64,000 bases of DNA from Microvirga flavescens (GCF_003290125.1 NZ_QMKH01000001.1:186001-250000), one strand, 5' to 3'. Positions 9,115 through 18,607 are shown, counted from the first letter of the stretch. Numbers and translations: made by a program. Notes: generated by a model not told the origin, from the letters alone.

Positions 9115-10923
9115 ATGGCCACCTATGCCGACAATCTCTTTACGCTCGAGATCAACGATACGGACTTTGCCATCCCGGCAACCCTTCCCGGCGGAGGCGC
9201 GACGCCTGCCGACACCAATGTGCTGGGCAATGCCAAGCATAATAAGATCGTCGGCGATCAGACCGCCAACAGGCTGACCGGCGGCGACGGCAGCGATACG
9301 CTGGTCGGCGGCCTTGGCGCAGACACCCTCGATGGCTCGGCCAATAGCAGCATCTACGATCTCGATTACGCCTCCTATGAATTTGCGGATACGGGCGTTG
9401 CAGTCAGCCTCCTCAATTCCACACTGAACACGGGCGAAGCGGCAGGCGACATCTTCATTTCGATAGAGGGACTTGTCGGCTCAAGCCATCACGACTGGCT
9501 GCAGGGGGACAATGGGGGCAACAAGATTTTTGGCGGCGCCGGCAACGATACCATTGAGGGCGGCCTGGGCGCGGACAGCCTCTACGGCGGCGAGGGTATC
9601 GATACGCTTTCCTTCGCCAGTGCAACCGGCGGCGTCTCGGCCGATCTCTACAACAATTCCGGCTCAGCGGAAGACAACACGACGGACCGTTATGAAGAAT
9701 TCGAGAACATCCTCGGATCGCAGTTTCGGGACACTCTATCCGGCGATAACGGAGCCAACCTCATCGATGGTAGCGGTGGCAACGACATTCTCATCGGCCG
9801 GGCTGGCAACGACACCCTGATCGGCGGTACCGGCGCGGACGACATGCAGGGCATGGAGGACAACGATACCTATTATGTCGACAACGTAGGCGACTATGTC
9901 CGTGAGCGTTGGGGGGCGGGCTTCGACACTGTCATCACCAGCATCAGCTACTCCCTGACTTCCGAGGAGGTCGAAGGCCTGCAGGCTGTTGACGGCACCG
10001 CCGCTATCAACCTCACGGCCAACGAATACGCGAATGTCATTGTCGGCAACGACGGCGACAACGTGATCGACGGCAAGAAGGGCGCGGATGTCATGACCGG
10101 CAAGGGAGGCAACGACACTTATTATGTCGACGATCCCGGCGATGTCGTCATTGAAGTAGCCGGCGGCGGCTTCGATCATGTTCTGACCAGCGTCAGCCAC
10201 ACCTTGTCCAACGACGTGGAAAATCTGACCGGTATCGGCACGGCTGCCATCACGCTCACCGGGAACAGCGGCAACAACGTCATCGTCGGCAACAGCGGAA
10301 ACAACATCATCATCGGCGGCGGCGGAGCCGACACCATGATGGGCGGTGGCGGCAACGACATTTATTATGTCGATGACGTCAATGACCGGATCATTGATAC
10401 CTCGGGCATCAATACTGTCTATACCTACGTCAACTTCAATCCCGGTTCCTTGGCTGGCTTCAACATCATCTCCCTTGGCTCGAACGCTATCGACCTCATC
10501 GGCGACAAAGTCGCCAACACGCTCAAGGGCAATGACGGCGCCAACAAGATCTATGGCAAGGCTGGCAATGACATCCTGACCGGCGGCAGGGGCAAGGACA
10601 CGTTCGTCTTCGACACCGCTTTGAACAAGACCAAGAACGTCGACACGATCACGGACTTTACGGCCAAGGACGACTCGATCTGGCTGGACAACAAGTATTT
10701 CACCAAGATCGGGAAGGGCACGCTGGCAAAGCCCGGCAAGCTGAAGAAGGACTTCTTCAAGATCGCCGACAAGGCCCAGGATGCCAACGACTTCATCATC
10801 TACGACAAGGCCAAGGGTATCCTTTACTACGACAAGGACGGTAACGGCTCAGCAGCTGCCGTTCAGTTCGCGAAGGTCAAGAAGGGCGCGAAGCTCGATT
10901 ACAAAGACTTCTTCGTGATCTGA
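9115..10923 (+). CDS. RTX calcium-binding protein, putative type I secreted
   Basis: 602 residues, acidic, with no N-terminal signal peptide. Nonapeptide RTX repeats (GGxGxDxL type) occur in several blocks, for example LTGGDGSDTLVGGLGADTL near residue 55, GGAGNDTIEGGLGADS near 140, and GKAGNDILTGGRGKDTF near 480. Between them are repeated modules reading NDTYYVD..GD.V.E. The C-terminus ends ILYYDKDGNG...DYKDFFVI, a tail shared by the two RTX proteins at 44-49 kb and typical of an uncleaved type I secretion signal. No enzymatic domain is evident, so it may be a surface or matrix protein. No type I secretion genes lie in the window. Start supported by GGGAG upstream. Confidence 0.85.
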   Translation: MATYADNLFTLEINDTDFAIPATLPGGGATPADTNVLGNAKHNKIVGDQTANRLTGGDGSDTLVGGLGADTLDGSANSSIYDLDYASYEFADTGVAVSLLNSTLNTGEAAGDIFISIEGLVGSSHHDWLQGDNGGNKIFGGAGNDTIEGGLGADSLYGGEGIDTLSFASATGGVSADLYNNSGSAEDNTTDRYEEFENILGSQFRDTLSGDNGANLIDGSGGNDILIGRAGNDTLIGGTGADDMQGMEDNDTYYVDNVGDYVRERWGAGFDTVITSISYSLTSEEVEGLQAVDGTAAINLTANEYANVIVGNDGDNVIDGKKGADVMTGKGGNDTYYVDDPGDVVIEVAGGGFDHVLTSVSHTLSNDVENLTGIGTAAITLTGNSGNNVIVGNSGNNIIIGGGGADTMMGGGGNDIYYVDDVNDRIIDTSGINTVYTYVNFNPGSLAGFNIISLGSNAIDLIGDKVANTLKGNDGANKIYGKAGNDILTGGRGKDTFVFDTALNKTKNVDTITDFTAKDDSIWLDNKYFTKIGKGTLAKPGKLKKDFFKIADKAQDANDFIIYDKAKGILYYDKDGNGSAAAVQFAKVKKGAKLDYKDFFVI

Positions 10924-10945
10924 TCCCGAAAGCCTCCGCCCCATG

Positions 10946-10974
10946 AAAAGGCCTCCCTTGCGGAGGCCTTTTTT
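10946..10974 (+). terminator. Terminator after RTX gene 1
   Basis: Stem AAAAGGCCTCC / GGAGGCCTTTT with a short loop, continued by further T residues. Confidence 0.92.
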
Positions 10975-11098
10975 ATGGGTTGCATCGACAGAACATGCAA
11001 AACTTGTCGCGATCGTTGCCATACAAGGCTAACATCGCCACGACTTGACTTGTCTCACCCGCTTGCCGCGCCATCTCCAGCACCTGGAGAGATGTTGT

Positions 11099-11989
11099 TT
11101 GACCCGTCTACGCCTCTATTTCGAAATCCTCGGCATCGCCTTCAACCGCTTCCTGGTGCACGATGCCTGGGCGATCGCGAGTCATATCGCTCTTTCGGTC
11201 CTGACTTCGCTGTTCCCCTTCCTCATCCTGCTCACCGCTCTTGCGAGTCTTCTCGGCACCGGCCCGCTTGCCGACGAAGCGGCTGATCTCATGCTGGAGG
11301 CCTGGCCGCGCGAGGTGGCCGAGCCCCTCGCCCGCGAAGTCCACCGCATTCTCACCGGGCGGCGCAGCGACGTGCTGACTCTCGGCCTCGCGCTTGCGCT
11401 CTATTTCTCATCGAGTGGCGTCGAGAGCCTGCGCGTCGGTCTCAACCGCGCCTATGGGGTGCGCGAAACGCGGGCCTGGTGGCTCACGCGCCTCGAATCC
11501 ATCGCCTTCGTGATCGGCGGCGCGCTCGTCATGCTGGCTCTGGCTTTTCTTGTGGTGCTCGGCCCTCTCATCTGGCGGTTCGCCGTGCGCGCCCTTCCCG
11601 CTTTGCGGGCCTTTGGCGATGTTGCCGATCTTCTACGGCTGGGCGTTGCGACGCTGGTCATCGTCATCGGCCTCATCGGCGCGCACAAGCTCGTCCCCGC
11701 AGGGCGGCGTTCGTTTCTCTCGATCCTGCCGGGTGTCGGCGTCACGCTCGTCTTGTGGCTTCTCGGCGGCATCGGCTTCGGCTGGTATCTCGAATTTTAT
11801 CCCGGCTCCTACGCCTCGACCTATGGCGGCCTTGCGACCGCGATGGTGGCGCTGATCTTTCTCTACACGCTCGGCGCGATCTTTCTCTATGGCGGCGAGT
11901 TGAACGGCGCGATCTCCATCGTCAAACGCCGCCGCTGGCGCAAGGAAGACGAGACCGTCGTCTTCGACGACAGCCCGAAGGAAAGCTGA
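11099..11989 (+). CDS. YihY/BrkB family inner-membrane protein
   Basis: About 296 residues from the TTG at 11099, picked because GGAGAGATG lies just upstream. Another in-frame TTG at 11045 would add 18 residues. Six hydrophobic segments are visible. Family landmarks are the early amphipathic helix (RFLVHDAWAIASHIALSVL), LFPFLILL, the FSSSGVESLRVGLNRAYGV loop, and the late YASTYGGLATAMVALIFLYT..A.FLYGGELN motif. The family, once thought to be ribonuclease BN, has no firm function. The C-terminus is charged and cytoplasmic. Confidence 0.85.
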   Translation: MTRLRLYFEILGIAFNRFLVHDAWAIASHIALSVLTSLFPFLILLTALASLLGTGPLADEAADLMLEAWPREVAEPLAREVHRILTGRRSDVLTLGLALALYFSSSGVESLRVGLNRAYGVRETRAWWLTRLESIAFVIGGALVMLALAFLVVLGPLIWRFAVRALPALRAFGDVADLLRLGVATLVIVIGLIGAHKLVPAGRRSFLSILPGVGVTLVLWLLGGIGFGWYLEFYPGSYASTYGGLATAMVALIFLYTLGAIFLYGGELNGAISIVKRRRWRKEDETVVFDDSPKES

Positions 11990-12002
11990 GCGACAAACGA
12001 AA

Positions 12003-12027
12003 ACGGCCGGGACGATGCCCGGCCGTT
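12003..12027. terminator. Terminator between convergent yihY-like and cpdB genes
   Basis: Stem ACGGCCGGG / CCCGGCCGT. On the minus strand it is followed by TTTTCGTTT, so it mainly serves the cpdB transcript. Confidence 0.75.
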
Positions 12028-12051
12028 CCACGTTCGCAATGCTTAAATCGC

Positions 12052-13998
12052 TCAGCTCACGATGCGATACTTCACGAAGCCTTCCGGCGCATCGCCCATC
12101 TTCTCCACCTTGATGCCCGCCGGTTGGTAAGCGGCGGCGTTCGGGCCGGTGGTGAAGGTTGCGGTGACACCCGCGGGAACGGCGAGCGACCACGAGCCAT
12201 CCGCCTTCGGCGCGACGGTCTTGCGTTCGATGATGAAGCGCATGATCGCATCGCGCGTCAGGTCAGGCGCTTCGAACACGATGGTCTTGCCATCCGCGCC
12301 GGGGAAGTTGCCGCCGCCGCCCGCGCGATAGTTGTTCGTCGCGACGATGAAGACCTGATCGTCCGTCACGGGCTTGCCGTTATAGGTCAGTTCCTTGATG
12401 CGGTGAGCATCGGGCGCGATGACCTTGCCGTTATCGTCGTAGCGCGAGGCCTGCGTCGGATCGATCTTGTACTGCACGCCCGCGATGACATCGAAGTTAT
12501 AAGCGGGGAACTTCGAATTGATGAGATCCTGTTCGCCGCCCTTCGCCGGATCGATCTGATTGAACACGCCTGCCGAACGCTCCAGCCATTCGCGCACCTG
12601 CGCGCCGGTCACCTTCACCGCACGCACCGTGTTCGGATAGATGTAGATGTCGGCCATATCCTTGATGGCCAGCGGACCGGGCTTGATCTCGGTGAAGTAG
12701 TTCGGGCCACCGCGCCCGCCCGCCTTGAAGGGCGCCGCCGCCGAGAGAAGCGGAAGATCCTTGTAGGGCGTGCTCTTGAGAAGATCGGCCACGTACCAGG
12801 CCTGTGCTTCCGCGACGATCTTCACCGACGCATCGTCCGCGACGAGCGAGAAGTAGGAGTGGATCGGAACGGAGGTCTGGCCCACCGGCTCGCGCACATA
12901 TTTCAGCGTCGCATCGTGATCCGCCTGCGCGGCGGCAAGCACGAGCGCTTCCGATTCCGCCTTCGCCACGACCTTGCGGTCGACGCGATCATAGATCGGG
13001 CGCGCCTCGGTCTTGAAGTTCGCGACCTTCCAGGCGTTGCCTTCCTTGACGAGTTCGAGATCGACGATGCCGAGATGGCTGCCCCAGAAGCCGGCCATGA
13101 CGGCGGGCTTGCCGTGCAGCGTGCCCTTCTGCACGTCGACACCCGGAATGTTGGAGAATTCCTTGCCGCCGGGGAACACGAAATGCTGGTGCCCGGTGAG
13201 GATGACATCGATGCCCTCGACCTTGGCGAGGTGGAGAGCGGCGTTTTCTTCACCGCCCTTGCGCTCGCCGCCCGCGATGCCGGAATGGCAGAGCGCGACG
13301 ACGATGTCGGCACCCGCCTTCTTCAGCTCGGGCACATGCTTGTTGGCGGAATCGACGATATCGACCGTCGTCGCCTTGCCGTCGAGATTGGCCTTGTCCC
13401 ACTGCACGATCTGCGGCGGTGTGAAGCCGATCACGCCGACCTTGATCTTGTGCTTTGCGCCGCTCTCGTCCGCGAATTCGCGGTCGAGGATGAGCCAGGG
13501 CTGGCGCAGGTTCTTGCCGTCGGCCTTGACGACGTTGGCGCAGACCAGCGGAAACTTCGCCGCGCCCATCGCATTCTGCAGGAAGTCGAGGCCGTAGTTG
13601 AATTCGTGATTGCCGAGGGTACCGCAATCGTAATTGAGCGTGTTCATGGCGGCGACCATCGGGTGAACGTCACCCGGCTTCATGCCGCGCCGATAGGCGA
13701 TGAAATCGCCAAGCGGCGAACCCTGGATCAAGTCTCCGTTGTCGAAAAGCAGGTTGTTCTTCGCCTCACCCCGCGCCGCCTTCACGAGGTTCGCGGTGCG
13801 CGCAAGGCCCACCGTGTCGTCACCCGCGTCGCGGTAGTAGTCGTAAGGAAAGATGTTCGCGTGGATGTCCGTGGTCTCGAGCACGCGGAGCTTGACGACC
13901 GGATCCGCCGCGAAGGCGAATTTCGGCAGCCCCGCGATGGCCGCAGCGGCCGCGCCGGTCTGGAGCGCGCGACGGCGGGTAAGTGAAGTCCCTGACAT
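12052..13998 (-). CDS. cpdB: 2',3'-cyclic-nucleotide 2'-phosphodiesterase/3'-nucleotidase
   Basis: 648 residues, full length for CpdB. It starts with a Tat signal (TRRRALQTG, Ala-rich core, cleavage near AFA at residue 30), so the enzyme acts in the periplasm. There it hydrolyses 2',3'-cyclic nucleotides and 3'-nucleotides to recover nucleosides and phosphate. The metallophosphatase half has ETTDIHAN, a FDNGDLIQGS motif, LGNHEFNYG and TGHQH. The C-terminal 5'-nucleotidase domain binds the nucleoside, with FIVATNNYRAGGGG. The start follows AGGGA at 8 nt spacing. It is a single-gene unit. Confidence 0.93.
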   Translation of the reverse strand: MSGTSLTRRRALQTGAAAAAIAGLPKFAFAADPVVKLRVLETTDIHANIFPYDYYRDAGDDTVGLARTANLVKAARGEAKNNLLFDNGDLIQGSPLGDFIAYRRGMKPGDVHPMVAAMNTLNYDCGTLGNHEFNYGLDFLQNAMGAAKFPLVCANVVKADGKNLRQPWLILDREFADESGAKHKIKVGVIGFTPPQIVQWDKANLDGKATTVDIVDSANKHVPELKKAGADIVVALCHSGIAGGERKGGEENAALHLAKVEGIDVILTGHQHFVFPGGKEFSNIPGVDVQKGTLHGKPAVMAGFWGSHLGIVDLELVKEGNAWKVANFKTEARPIYDRVDRKVVAKAESEALVLAAAQADHDATLKYVREPVGQTSVPIHSYFSLVADDASVKIVAEAQAWYVADLLKSTPYKDLPLLSAAAPFKAGGRGGPNYFTEIKPGPLAIKDMADIYIYPNTVRAVKVTGAQVREWLERSAGVFNQIDPAKGGEQDLINSKFPAYNFDVIAGVQYKIDPTQASRYDDNGKVIAPDAHRIKELTYNGKPVTDDQVFIVATNNYRAGGGGNFPGADGKTIVFEAPDLTRDAIMRFIIERKTVAPKADGSWSLAVPAGVTATFTTGPNAAAYQPAGIKVEKMGDAPEGFVKYRIVS

Positions 13999-14173
13999 TT
14001 TTTAGTTCCCTGATGAAACAGCGTTCGCCATTGCCGAGGGAACACGACTTTTGTGACGAGATCAATAATAGGCGGCTAAGAAGAAGGGTTTCTCCCCATA
14101 TCCGCCAGATCGCGCTCCTCGCCTGAGTAGGGGGAGGCGTCTTAGCCCCGACGCCCGCTGGAGACGCCTCGCT

Positions 14174-14296
14174 CTTCGAGACAGACCTGACGGTCCTCCT
14201 CAGGATGAGGCTGCGTGGGCATGGCGGCCCGCTTCATCCCGCGTTTCTGTCCGCTCAACCTCATCCTGAGGAGCGGCGCAGCCGCGTCTCGAAGGA
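14174..14296. repeat. Inverted pair of intergenic palindromic repeats
   Basis: Two copies of one element in opposite orientation. The left arm contains CTTCGAGAC (14174-14182) and CCTCAGGATGAGG (14198-14210). The right arm contains CCTCATCCTGAGG (14259-14271) and GCGTCTCGAAG (14284-14294). Elements with CCTCATCCTGAGGAGC and GTCTCGAAGGA cores are widespread between genes in Hyphomicrobiales genomes (established knowledge, from memory). They fill most of the 354-nt gap between cpdB and the trans-sulfuration gene; nothing else is seen there. Confidence 0.75.
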
Positions 14297-14352
14297 GGGT
14301 CCAGAGAACGCGGGAGACACCCCACGTTCTGCCTGGCAATCCGCGTTCCGGA

Positions 14353-15498
14353 TCACGCCCGCAACGCCTCGTCGAGATCCCGGAACAGGTCTTCCGGATC
14401 CTCGATTCCTGTGGACAGGCGCAAGAGGTCCGGCGGGCATGGCGTGCCGGGGCCTTCAATGGAGGCGCGGTGCTCGATGAGACTTTCAACGCCGCCGAGG
14501 GAGGTCGCCCGCTTCCAGAGTTTGACGTGGGCCGCCGCCCTGATCGCCGCGGCCTCCCCGCCCGTGACCTGGATCGACATCATGTAGCCGAAGCCGTTCT
14601 CCATCTGCTTCGCCGCAACGTCGTGGCCCGGATGCTGCGGCAGGCCCGGATAGAGCACCCGCGCCACCTTGGGATGCGCGGCGAAGCGCTCCGCGAGGGC
14701 CTGCGCACTCCTCGCTTGTGCTGCGGCGCGAAGATGAAAGGTCCGCAGACCGCGCATGAGCAGATAGGCCTCGAAGGGCCCGAGGATTGCACCTTGCATC
14801 TTCCGGACGCCGGTGATCCGCGTCCAGAACTCATCCGCCTTCGCGGCGGCGAGCGCGCCGGCGACCACGTCCGAATGGCCGTTGAGGATCTTGGTCGCGG
14901 CGTGCATCACGATATCCGCACCGAGCGTCAGGGGCCGCGTGTGGTAGGGCGATGCGGTGGTGGAATCCACCGCGAGCCGCGCCCCGGCCTCGTGGGTGAT
15001 TGCGGCGGCGGCGGCGATGTCGGTGATCGTCCAGAGCGGGTTCGAGGGCGTCTCGATCCACACGAGTTTCGTGCGGCCGGGAACGACGGCCTTCCGCAAG
15101 GCATCGAGATCGTCGGTTTCGGCGAAATCGACCTTAAGCCCCCAGCGCGTGGCTTCCGTCATCAGCCAGTTGCGGAGCGCCCAATACATCACTTTCGAGA
15201 CAACGACATGGTCGCCGGGATCGAGCGCCTGAAACACCGCCGTCGCGGCGGCCATGCCGGAGGAAAAGAGCAGCGCCCCGGCCTCGGCCTCCTCCAACAT
15301 CGCGAGCACGCCCTCCGCCTCGCGGATCGTCGCGTTGTCGGGGCGGCCATAGACGTAACCCGACGAATAGGCATTATCCTCGTCACGAATGTAGGTGGTC
15401 GCCACATGGATCGGCGGCACCAGCGCCTTCGTGATCGGGTCCACATGCCCCAACGCCTGCGCCGCCAGAGAGCGTTTCGACCAGCTTGGTTGGGACAT
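14353..15498 (-). CDS. Cystathionine gamma-synthase-family PLP enzyme
   Basis: 381 residues from the ATG at 15498 (MSQPSWSKRSLAAQALGH), with GGAGG upstream. It is a trans-sulfuration enzyme of PLP fold type I. Visible motifs are YGRPDNATIREAEGVLA, SSGMAAATAVFQAL, the substrate-site IETPSNPLW, and the Schiff-base lysine in HAATKILNGHSD. Such enzymes exchange or eliminate the gamma-substituent of homoserine esters or cystathionine, so CGS, lyase and sulfhydrylase activities cannot be told apart here. MetX is encoded 10 kb away, which would supply O-acetylhomoserine. It diverges from tspO with 73 nt between starts. Confidence 0.85.
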   Translation of the reverse strand: MSQPSWSKRSLAAQALGHVDPITKALVPPIHVATTYIRDEDNAYSSGYVYGRPDNATIREAEGVLAMLEEAEAGALLFSSGMAAATAVFQALDPGDHVVVSKVMYWALRNWLMTEATRWGLKVDFAETDDLDALRKAVVPGRTKLVWIETPSNPLWTITDIAAAAAITHEAGARLAVDSTTASPYHTRPLTLGADIVMHAATKILNGHSDVVAGALAAAKADEFWTRITGVRKMQGAILGPFEAYLLMRGLRTFHLRAAAQARSAQALAERFAAHPKVARVLYPGLPQHPGHDVAAKQMENGFGYMMSIQVTGGEAAAIRAAAHVKLWKRATSLGGVESLIEHRASIEGPGTPCPPDLLRLSTGIEDPEDLFRDLDEALRA

Positions 15499-15571
15499 CG
15501 GGAACCTCCAGGGATGGGGCGGGTTTTCGGATAAGCGGGAAGCTCGTCCATTAAAGGGGATTTGCGCTACA

Positions 15572-16075
15572 ATGCCTACAGGCCATTCACTTGCCGACAC
15601 GCCCACACCGCTGTTGCAGCGGTTCATTCTGGCCGTTCTGCCGGTCGTGATCGTGGCGTTCCTCGGAAATCTGGCGACGATCCCGAACATCCCGACATGG
15701 TATGCGAGCCTTGCAAAGCCGCCATTCACCCCACCGAACTGGGTGTTCGGCCCGGCATGGACGATTCTTTATGCACTGATGGCCTTCTCGCTCTGGCGCA
15801 TTCTCTCGCTGCCGCGCTCGGAGCCCGGCCGCGCAGGGGCAATTGCGACCTTCTTCGTGCAGCTTGCTCTCAACGCCCTGTGGTCCTGGGCGTTCTTTGC
15901 CGGCCACAGCCCGCTTGCGGGGCTGATCGTGATCGTGGCGCTGATCGCGGCGATCGTCATCACGATCTACCGCTTCAAGCCGCTCGATCCGCTCGCGGCG
16001 CTTTTTCTGGTGCCTTATCTCGCCTGGGTCATCTTCGCGAGCGCGCTCAACCTCGCCATCTGGGAGCTCAATTGA
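15572..16075 (+). CDS. tspO: TspO/MBR family protein
   Basis: 167 residues, five hydrophobic helices. The family signature PPFTPPNWVFGPAWTILYALM is intact, as are NALWSWAFF and the late Trp-containing YLAWVIFASALNLAIW. TspO binds tetrapyrroles and cholesterol-like ligands in the outer or inner membrane. In Rhodobacter it dampens photosynthesis gene expression in response to oxygen. The start is the ATG at 15572, which keeps the Leu-rich first helix near the N-terminus. The stop codon lies 3 nt from the stop of the convergent hpt gene, leaving no room for a separate terminator. Confidence 0.92.
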   Translation: MPTGHSLADTPTPLLQRFILAVLPVVIVAFLGNLATIPNIPTWYASLAKPPFTPPNWVFGPAWTILYALMAFSLWRILSLPRSEPGRAGAIATFFVQLALNALWSWAFFAGHSPLAGLIVIVALIAAIVITIYRFKPLDPLAALFLVPYLAWVIFASALNLAIWELN

Positions 16076-16078
16076 GCG

Positions 16079-16645
16079 TCACTGCTTGTCGAAGAGGTGC
16101 GGTTCCGAATCCATGTGGTCGAGGACGCCCACATAGGGAAGCTGGCGGTAGGAATGGGCGACGTCCATGCCGTAGCCGACCACGAACACGTCCGGGCAGG
16201 TGAACCCGACGAACTCGGCATCGATGGTGACCGCGCGCTTGTGCGGCTTTTCCAGAAGGACCGCCGTCAGAACGCGCTTCGCGCCGCGGGCCATCAGAAG
16301 ATCCTTGGCGAAGGCCACCGTGCGGCCGGATTCGAGAATGTCGTCGACAAGCAGGACGTCGCGCCCGCGCACGTCGCTCTCCACATCGCGCAGGATGGCG
16401 ACCTGGCCGGAGGACACCGTGCCCTCGCGATAGCTCGACAGGTGGACGAACTCGACCTGCGGCTCGAGACCCACCTTGTGCAGCGCGCGAATCAGGTCCG
16501 CCGCGAACATGAAGCTGCCCTTCAGCACAGCGACGACCAGAAGATTCTCCGGCTTCTGCTTCGCGACCTCCTGCGCCAGCTCGTCGTTGCGGCGAGCAAT
16601 GGCGGTTTCGTCGAACAACACCCGGATGCGGGGAGGATTGGTCAT
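16079..16645 (-). CDS. hpt: Hypoxanthine phosphoribosyltransferase
   Basis: 188 residues. Purine salvage: transfers phosphoribose from PRPP to hypoxanthine or guanine. The PRPP-binding motif VLLVDDILESGRT is intact, preceded by VVAVLKGSFMFAADLIRA and the HLSSYREGT loop. The C-terminal region FVGFTCPDVFVVGYGMDVAHSYRQLPYVGVL contains the purine-binding positions. The start at 16645 (MTNPPRIRVLF) matches family length; upstream in-frame ATGs add an unlikely tail. It is divergent from ftsE across ~290 nt that must carry both promoters. Confidence 0.95.
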   Translation of the reverse strand: MTNPPRIRVLFDETAIARRNDELAQEVAKQKPENLLVVAVLKGSFMFAADLIRALHKVGLEPQVEFVHLSSYREGTVSSGQVAILRDVESDVRGRDVLLVDDILESGRTVAFAKDLLMARGAKRVLTAVLLEKPHKRAVTIDAEFVGFTCPDVFVVGYGMDVAHSYRQLPYVGVLDHMDSEPHLFDKQ

Positions 16646-16934
16646 GGCTGGTCCGTGGCAGAAAGCGGGGCACTCGCCCCTTGATCGATATTTGAGATAA
16701 ATACTCACGACCACGGCGCAACGGCGAAGTCAAACGACTCCGCGCGAACTATCCACCAGGGTGTTCATCCCCCGCCCGATATTGTCTAAGGTCGATTCGG
16801 GGATTTTGGGCCCTCCGGGGCCGGTTTGCTTCATCTCTCCCGCAAGGGTAGGTGAGAGGGACGGGGGACATGCCTTGCGGCTTCCTTGGCCCTTTCGTGG
16901 ATTTTTTGTTGTCACAAGGTTGGCTTTGCAGCGC

Positions 16935-17639
16935 GTGAAAGCGTTATACGAAAACGAATTCGATCAGGGCCTTGCCCCCGCCGTGCATTTCGAGAATGTC
17001 GGCGTACGTTATGGCATGGGCCCCGAAGTGCTCCGCGACCTCACGTTCTCCATCGAGCCCCGCTCCTTCCAGTTTCTCACCGGCCCTTCGGGGGCGGGCA
17101 AAACGACGCTGCTGCGGCTGATTCTCCTGTCCGTCCGCCCGACGCGGGGTCTCGTCTCGCTGTTTGGGCAGGATGTCTCGAAGATCTCGAAGGACGGCCT
17201 CACGGCCCTGCGCCGCCGCATGGGCGTGGTGTTTCAGGATTTTCGTCTCCTCGACCATCTCACGACCTATGAGAACGTCGCCCTGCCGCTTCGCGTCCAG
17301 GGCAAGGAGGAGGCGAGCTACCGGGCCGAAGTGGTGGAGCTCCTGCGCTGGGTCGGCCTCGGTGACCGCATGCATGTCCTGCCGCCGGTTCTCTCGGGCG
17401 GTGAGAAGCAGCGCGCGGCGATTGCCCGGGCGCTGATCGTGCGGCCCGATCTTCTTCTTGCGGACGAGCCGACCGGCAACGTGGACCCCTCCCTCGCCCG
17501 CCGCCTGCTGCGCCTTTTCATCGAGCTCAACCGCCTCGGCACCTCGGTCGTCATCGCGACGCACGACTTTTCGCTGATGGACCAGCTCAACGTGCGCCGC
17601 CTCGTCCTCGGGGACGGCCACCTGCATATCGACGCGTGA
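16935..17639 (+). CDS. ftsE: Cell division ATP-binding protein FtsE
   Basis: About 234 residues, the usual FtsE size. It is the ABC ATPase partner of FtsX; the complex activates periplasmic peptidoglycan hydrolases at the septum. Walker A GPSGAGKT, Q-loop VVFQDFRLL, signature LSGGEKQR and Walker B LLLADEPTGNVD are all present, and H-loop ATHDFSL follows. The start is uncertain. GTG at 16935 is given; TTG at 16926 has AAGG at closer spacing. Both leave a short extension before the core VHFENVGVRYGMG. It overlaps ftsX by 4 nt (GTGA), so the two are translationally coupled. Confidence 0.94.
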   Translation: MKALYENEFDQGLAPAVHFENVGVRYGMGPEVLRDLTFSIEPRSFQFLTGPSGAGKTTLLRLILLSVRPTRGLVSLFGQDVSKISKDGLTALRRRMGVVFQDFRLLDHLTTYENVALPLRVQGKEEASYRAEVVELLRWVGLGDRMHVLPPVLSGGEKQRAAIARALIVRPDLLLADEPTGNVDPSLARRLLRLFIELNRLGTSVVIATHDFSLMDQLNVRRLVLGDGHLHIDA

Positions 17640-18607
17640 CCGGCATGAGCGAACCTTCCTCCCCGAATCCGCGTCAGCCTCCCGCCGAGCGCCCGTTGCC
17701 GGCGTCCCTGCGGCGGAACGCGCCGCTGGTCCCCGTCGAATCGGCAGGCGGGCGGGCGCTTGCCGCCGTCATCGCCATCCTCACCTTCCTCGCCGCCCTT
17801 TGTGCGGGAGGGGCCGAACTGGTGGCGGCGAGTTCCGCGCAATGGCAATCGGCGGTCTCCCGCGAGATCACCATTCAGGTCCGCCCGCAGGCGCAGCGCT
17901 CCATCGAGGCGGATATCGAGCAGGCCGTCAGTCTTGCGAGGCGCGCGCCGGGCGTGGAGGAGGTGCAGACCTTCTCCAAGGCGGAATCCGAGCGCCTGCT
18001 GGAGCCGTGGCTCGGCACAGGCCTCGATTTCAGCGACCTTCCCGTTCCCCGCCTGATCGTCATCAAGCTGCAAGAAGGCACCCAGCCCGATTTTTCCGGC
18101 CTGCGGCAGGCGTTGCGGGAAAAGGTGCCGACGGCGAGCCTCGACGACCACGCCCTGTGGCTGACGAGGCTCTCGACAATGGCCAACACCGTGATCGTGG
18201 TGGGCCTTGTCCTCGTCATCCTCGTCCTCGTCGCGGCAAGCCTTGCGGTGACCTTCGCCACCCGCGGCGCGATGGCCGGAAACCGGGAGGTGGTGGACGT
18301 TCTGCACTTCGTGGGCGCCAACGACGATTACATCGCCAGGGAATTCCAGCGCCGCTTCTTCCGCCTCGGCCTGCGCGGCAGCGCGATGGGCGCTGGCGCG
18401 GCGCTCATTGTGACGATCATCCTCGGCATGCTCACGCGATCCTGGCGCGCAAGCCCCGCCGGGGACCAGTTGGAGGCGCTCTTCGGCTCCTTCAGCATCG
18501 GCTGGAGGGGTTACGCCACCGTCATTCTCATCGCCCTGATCGTCGCCTTCATCACGGCGGCGATATCGCGGTTGACAGTGAGACGCTTTCTTAACGAAGC
18601 TGGTTAA
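17636..18607 (+). CDS. ftsX: Cell division protein FtsX
   Basis: 323 residues from the GTG at 17636, or 320 from the ATG at 17645. It is a four-helix inner-membrane protein. A proline-rich cytoplasmic start is followed by TM1 (ALAAVIAILTFLAALCAGG), a periplasmic domain of ~100 residues with VEEVQTFSKAESERLL, then three TM segments ending LIVAFITAAISRLTVRRFL. It transmits FtsE ATPase activity to a periplasmic amidase activator. It lies directly after ftsE and before DUF218 and plsC, an order typical of this order of bacteria. Confidence 0.92.
   Translation: MTGMSEPSSPNPRQPPAERPLPASLRRNAPLVPVESAGGRALAAVIAILTFLAALCAGGAELVAASSAQWQSAVSREITIQVRPQAQRSIEADIEQAVSLARRAPGVEEVQTFSKAESERLLEPWLGTGLDFSDLPVPRLIVIKLQEGTQPDFSGLRQALREKVPTASLDDHALWLTRLSTMANTVIVVGLVLVILVLVAASLAVTFATRGAMAGNREVVDVLHFVGANDDYIAREFQRRFFRLGLRGSAMGAGAALIVTIILGMLTRSWRASPAGDQLEALFGSFSIGWRGYATVILIALIVAFITAAISRLTVRRFLNEAG

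Noticed and set aside
9115-10923. RTX gene 1 as a metalloprotease or lipase
   Set aside because: No HExxH zinc motif and no lipase GxSxG in a hydrolase fold; only calcium-binding repeats are present.
11479-13986. An 835-codon plus-strand frame opposite cpdB
   Set aside because: Low-complexity Arg/Asp/Val-rich shadow of a clear CpdB gene.
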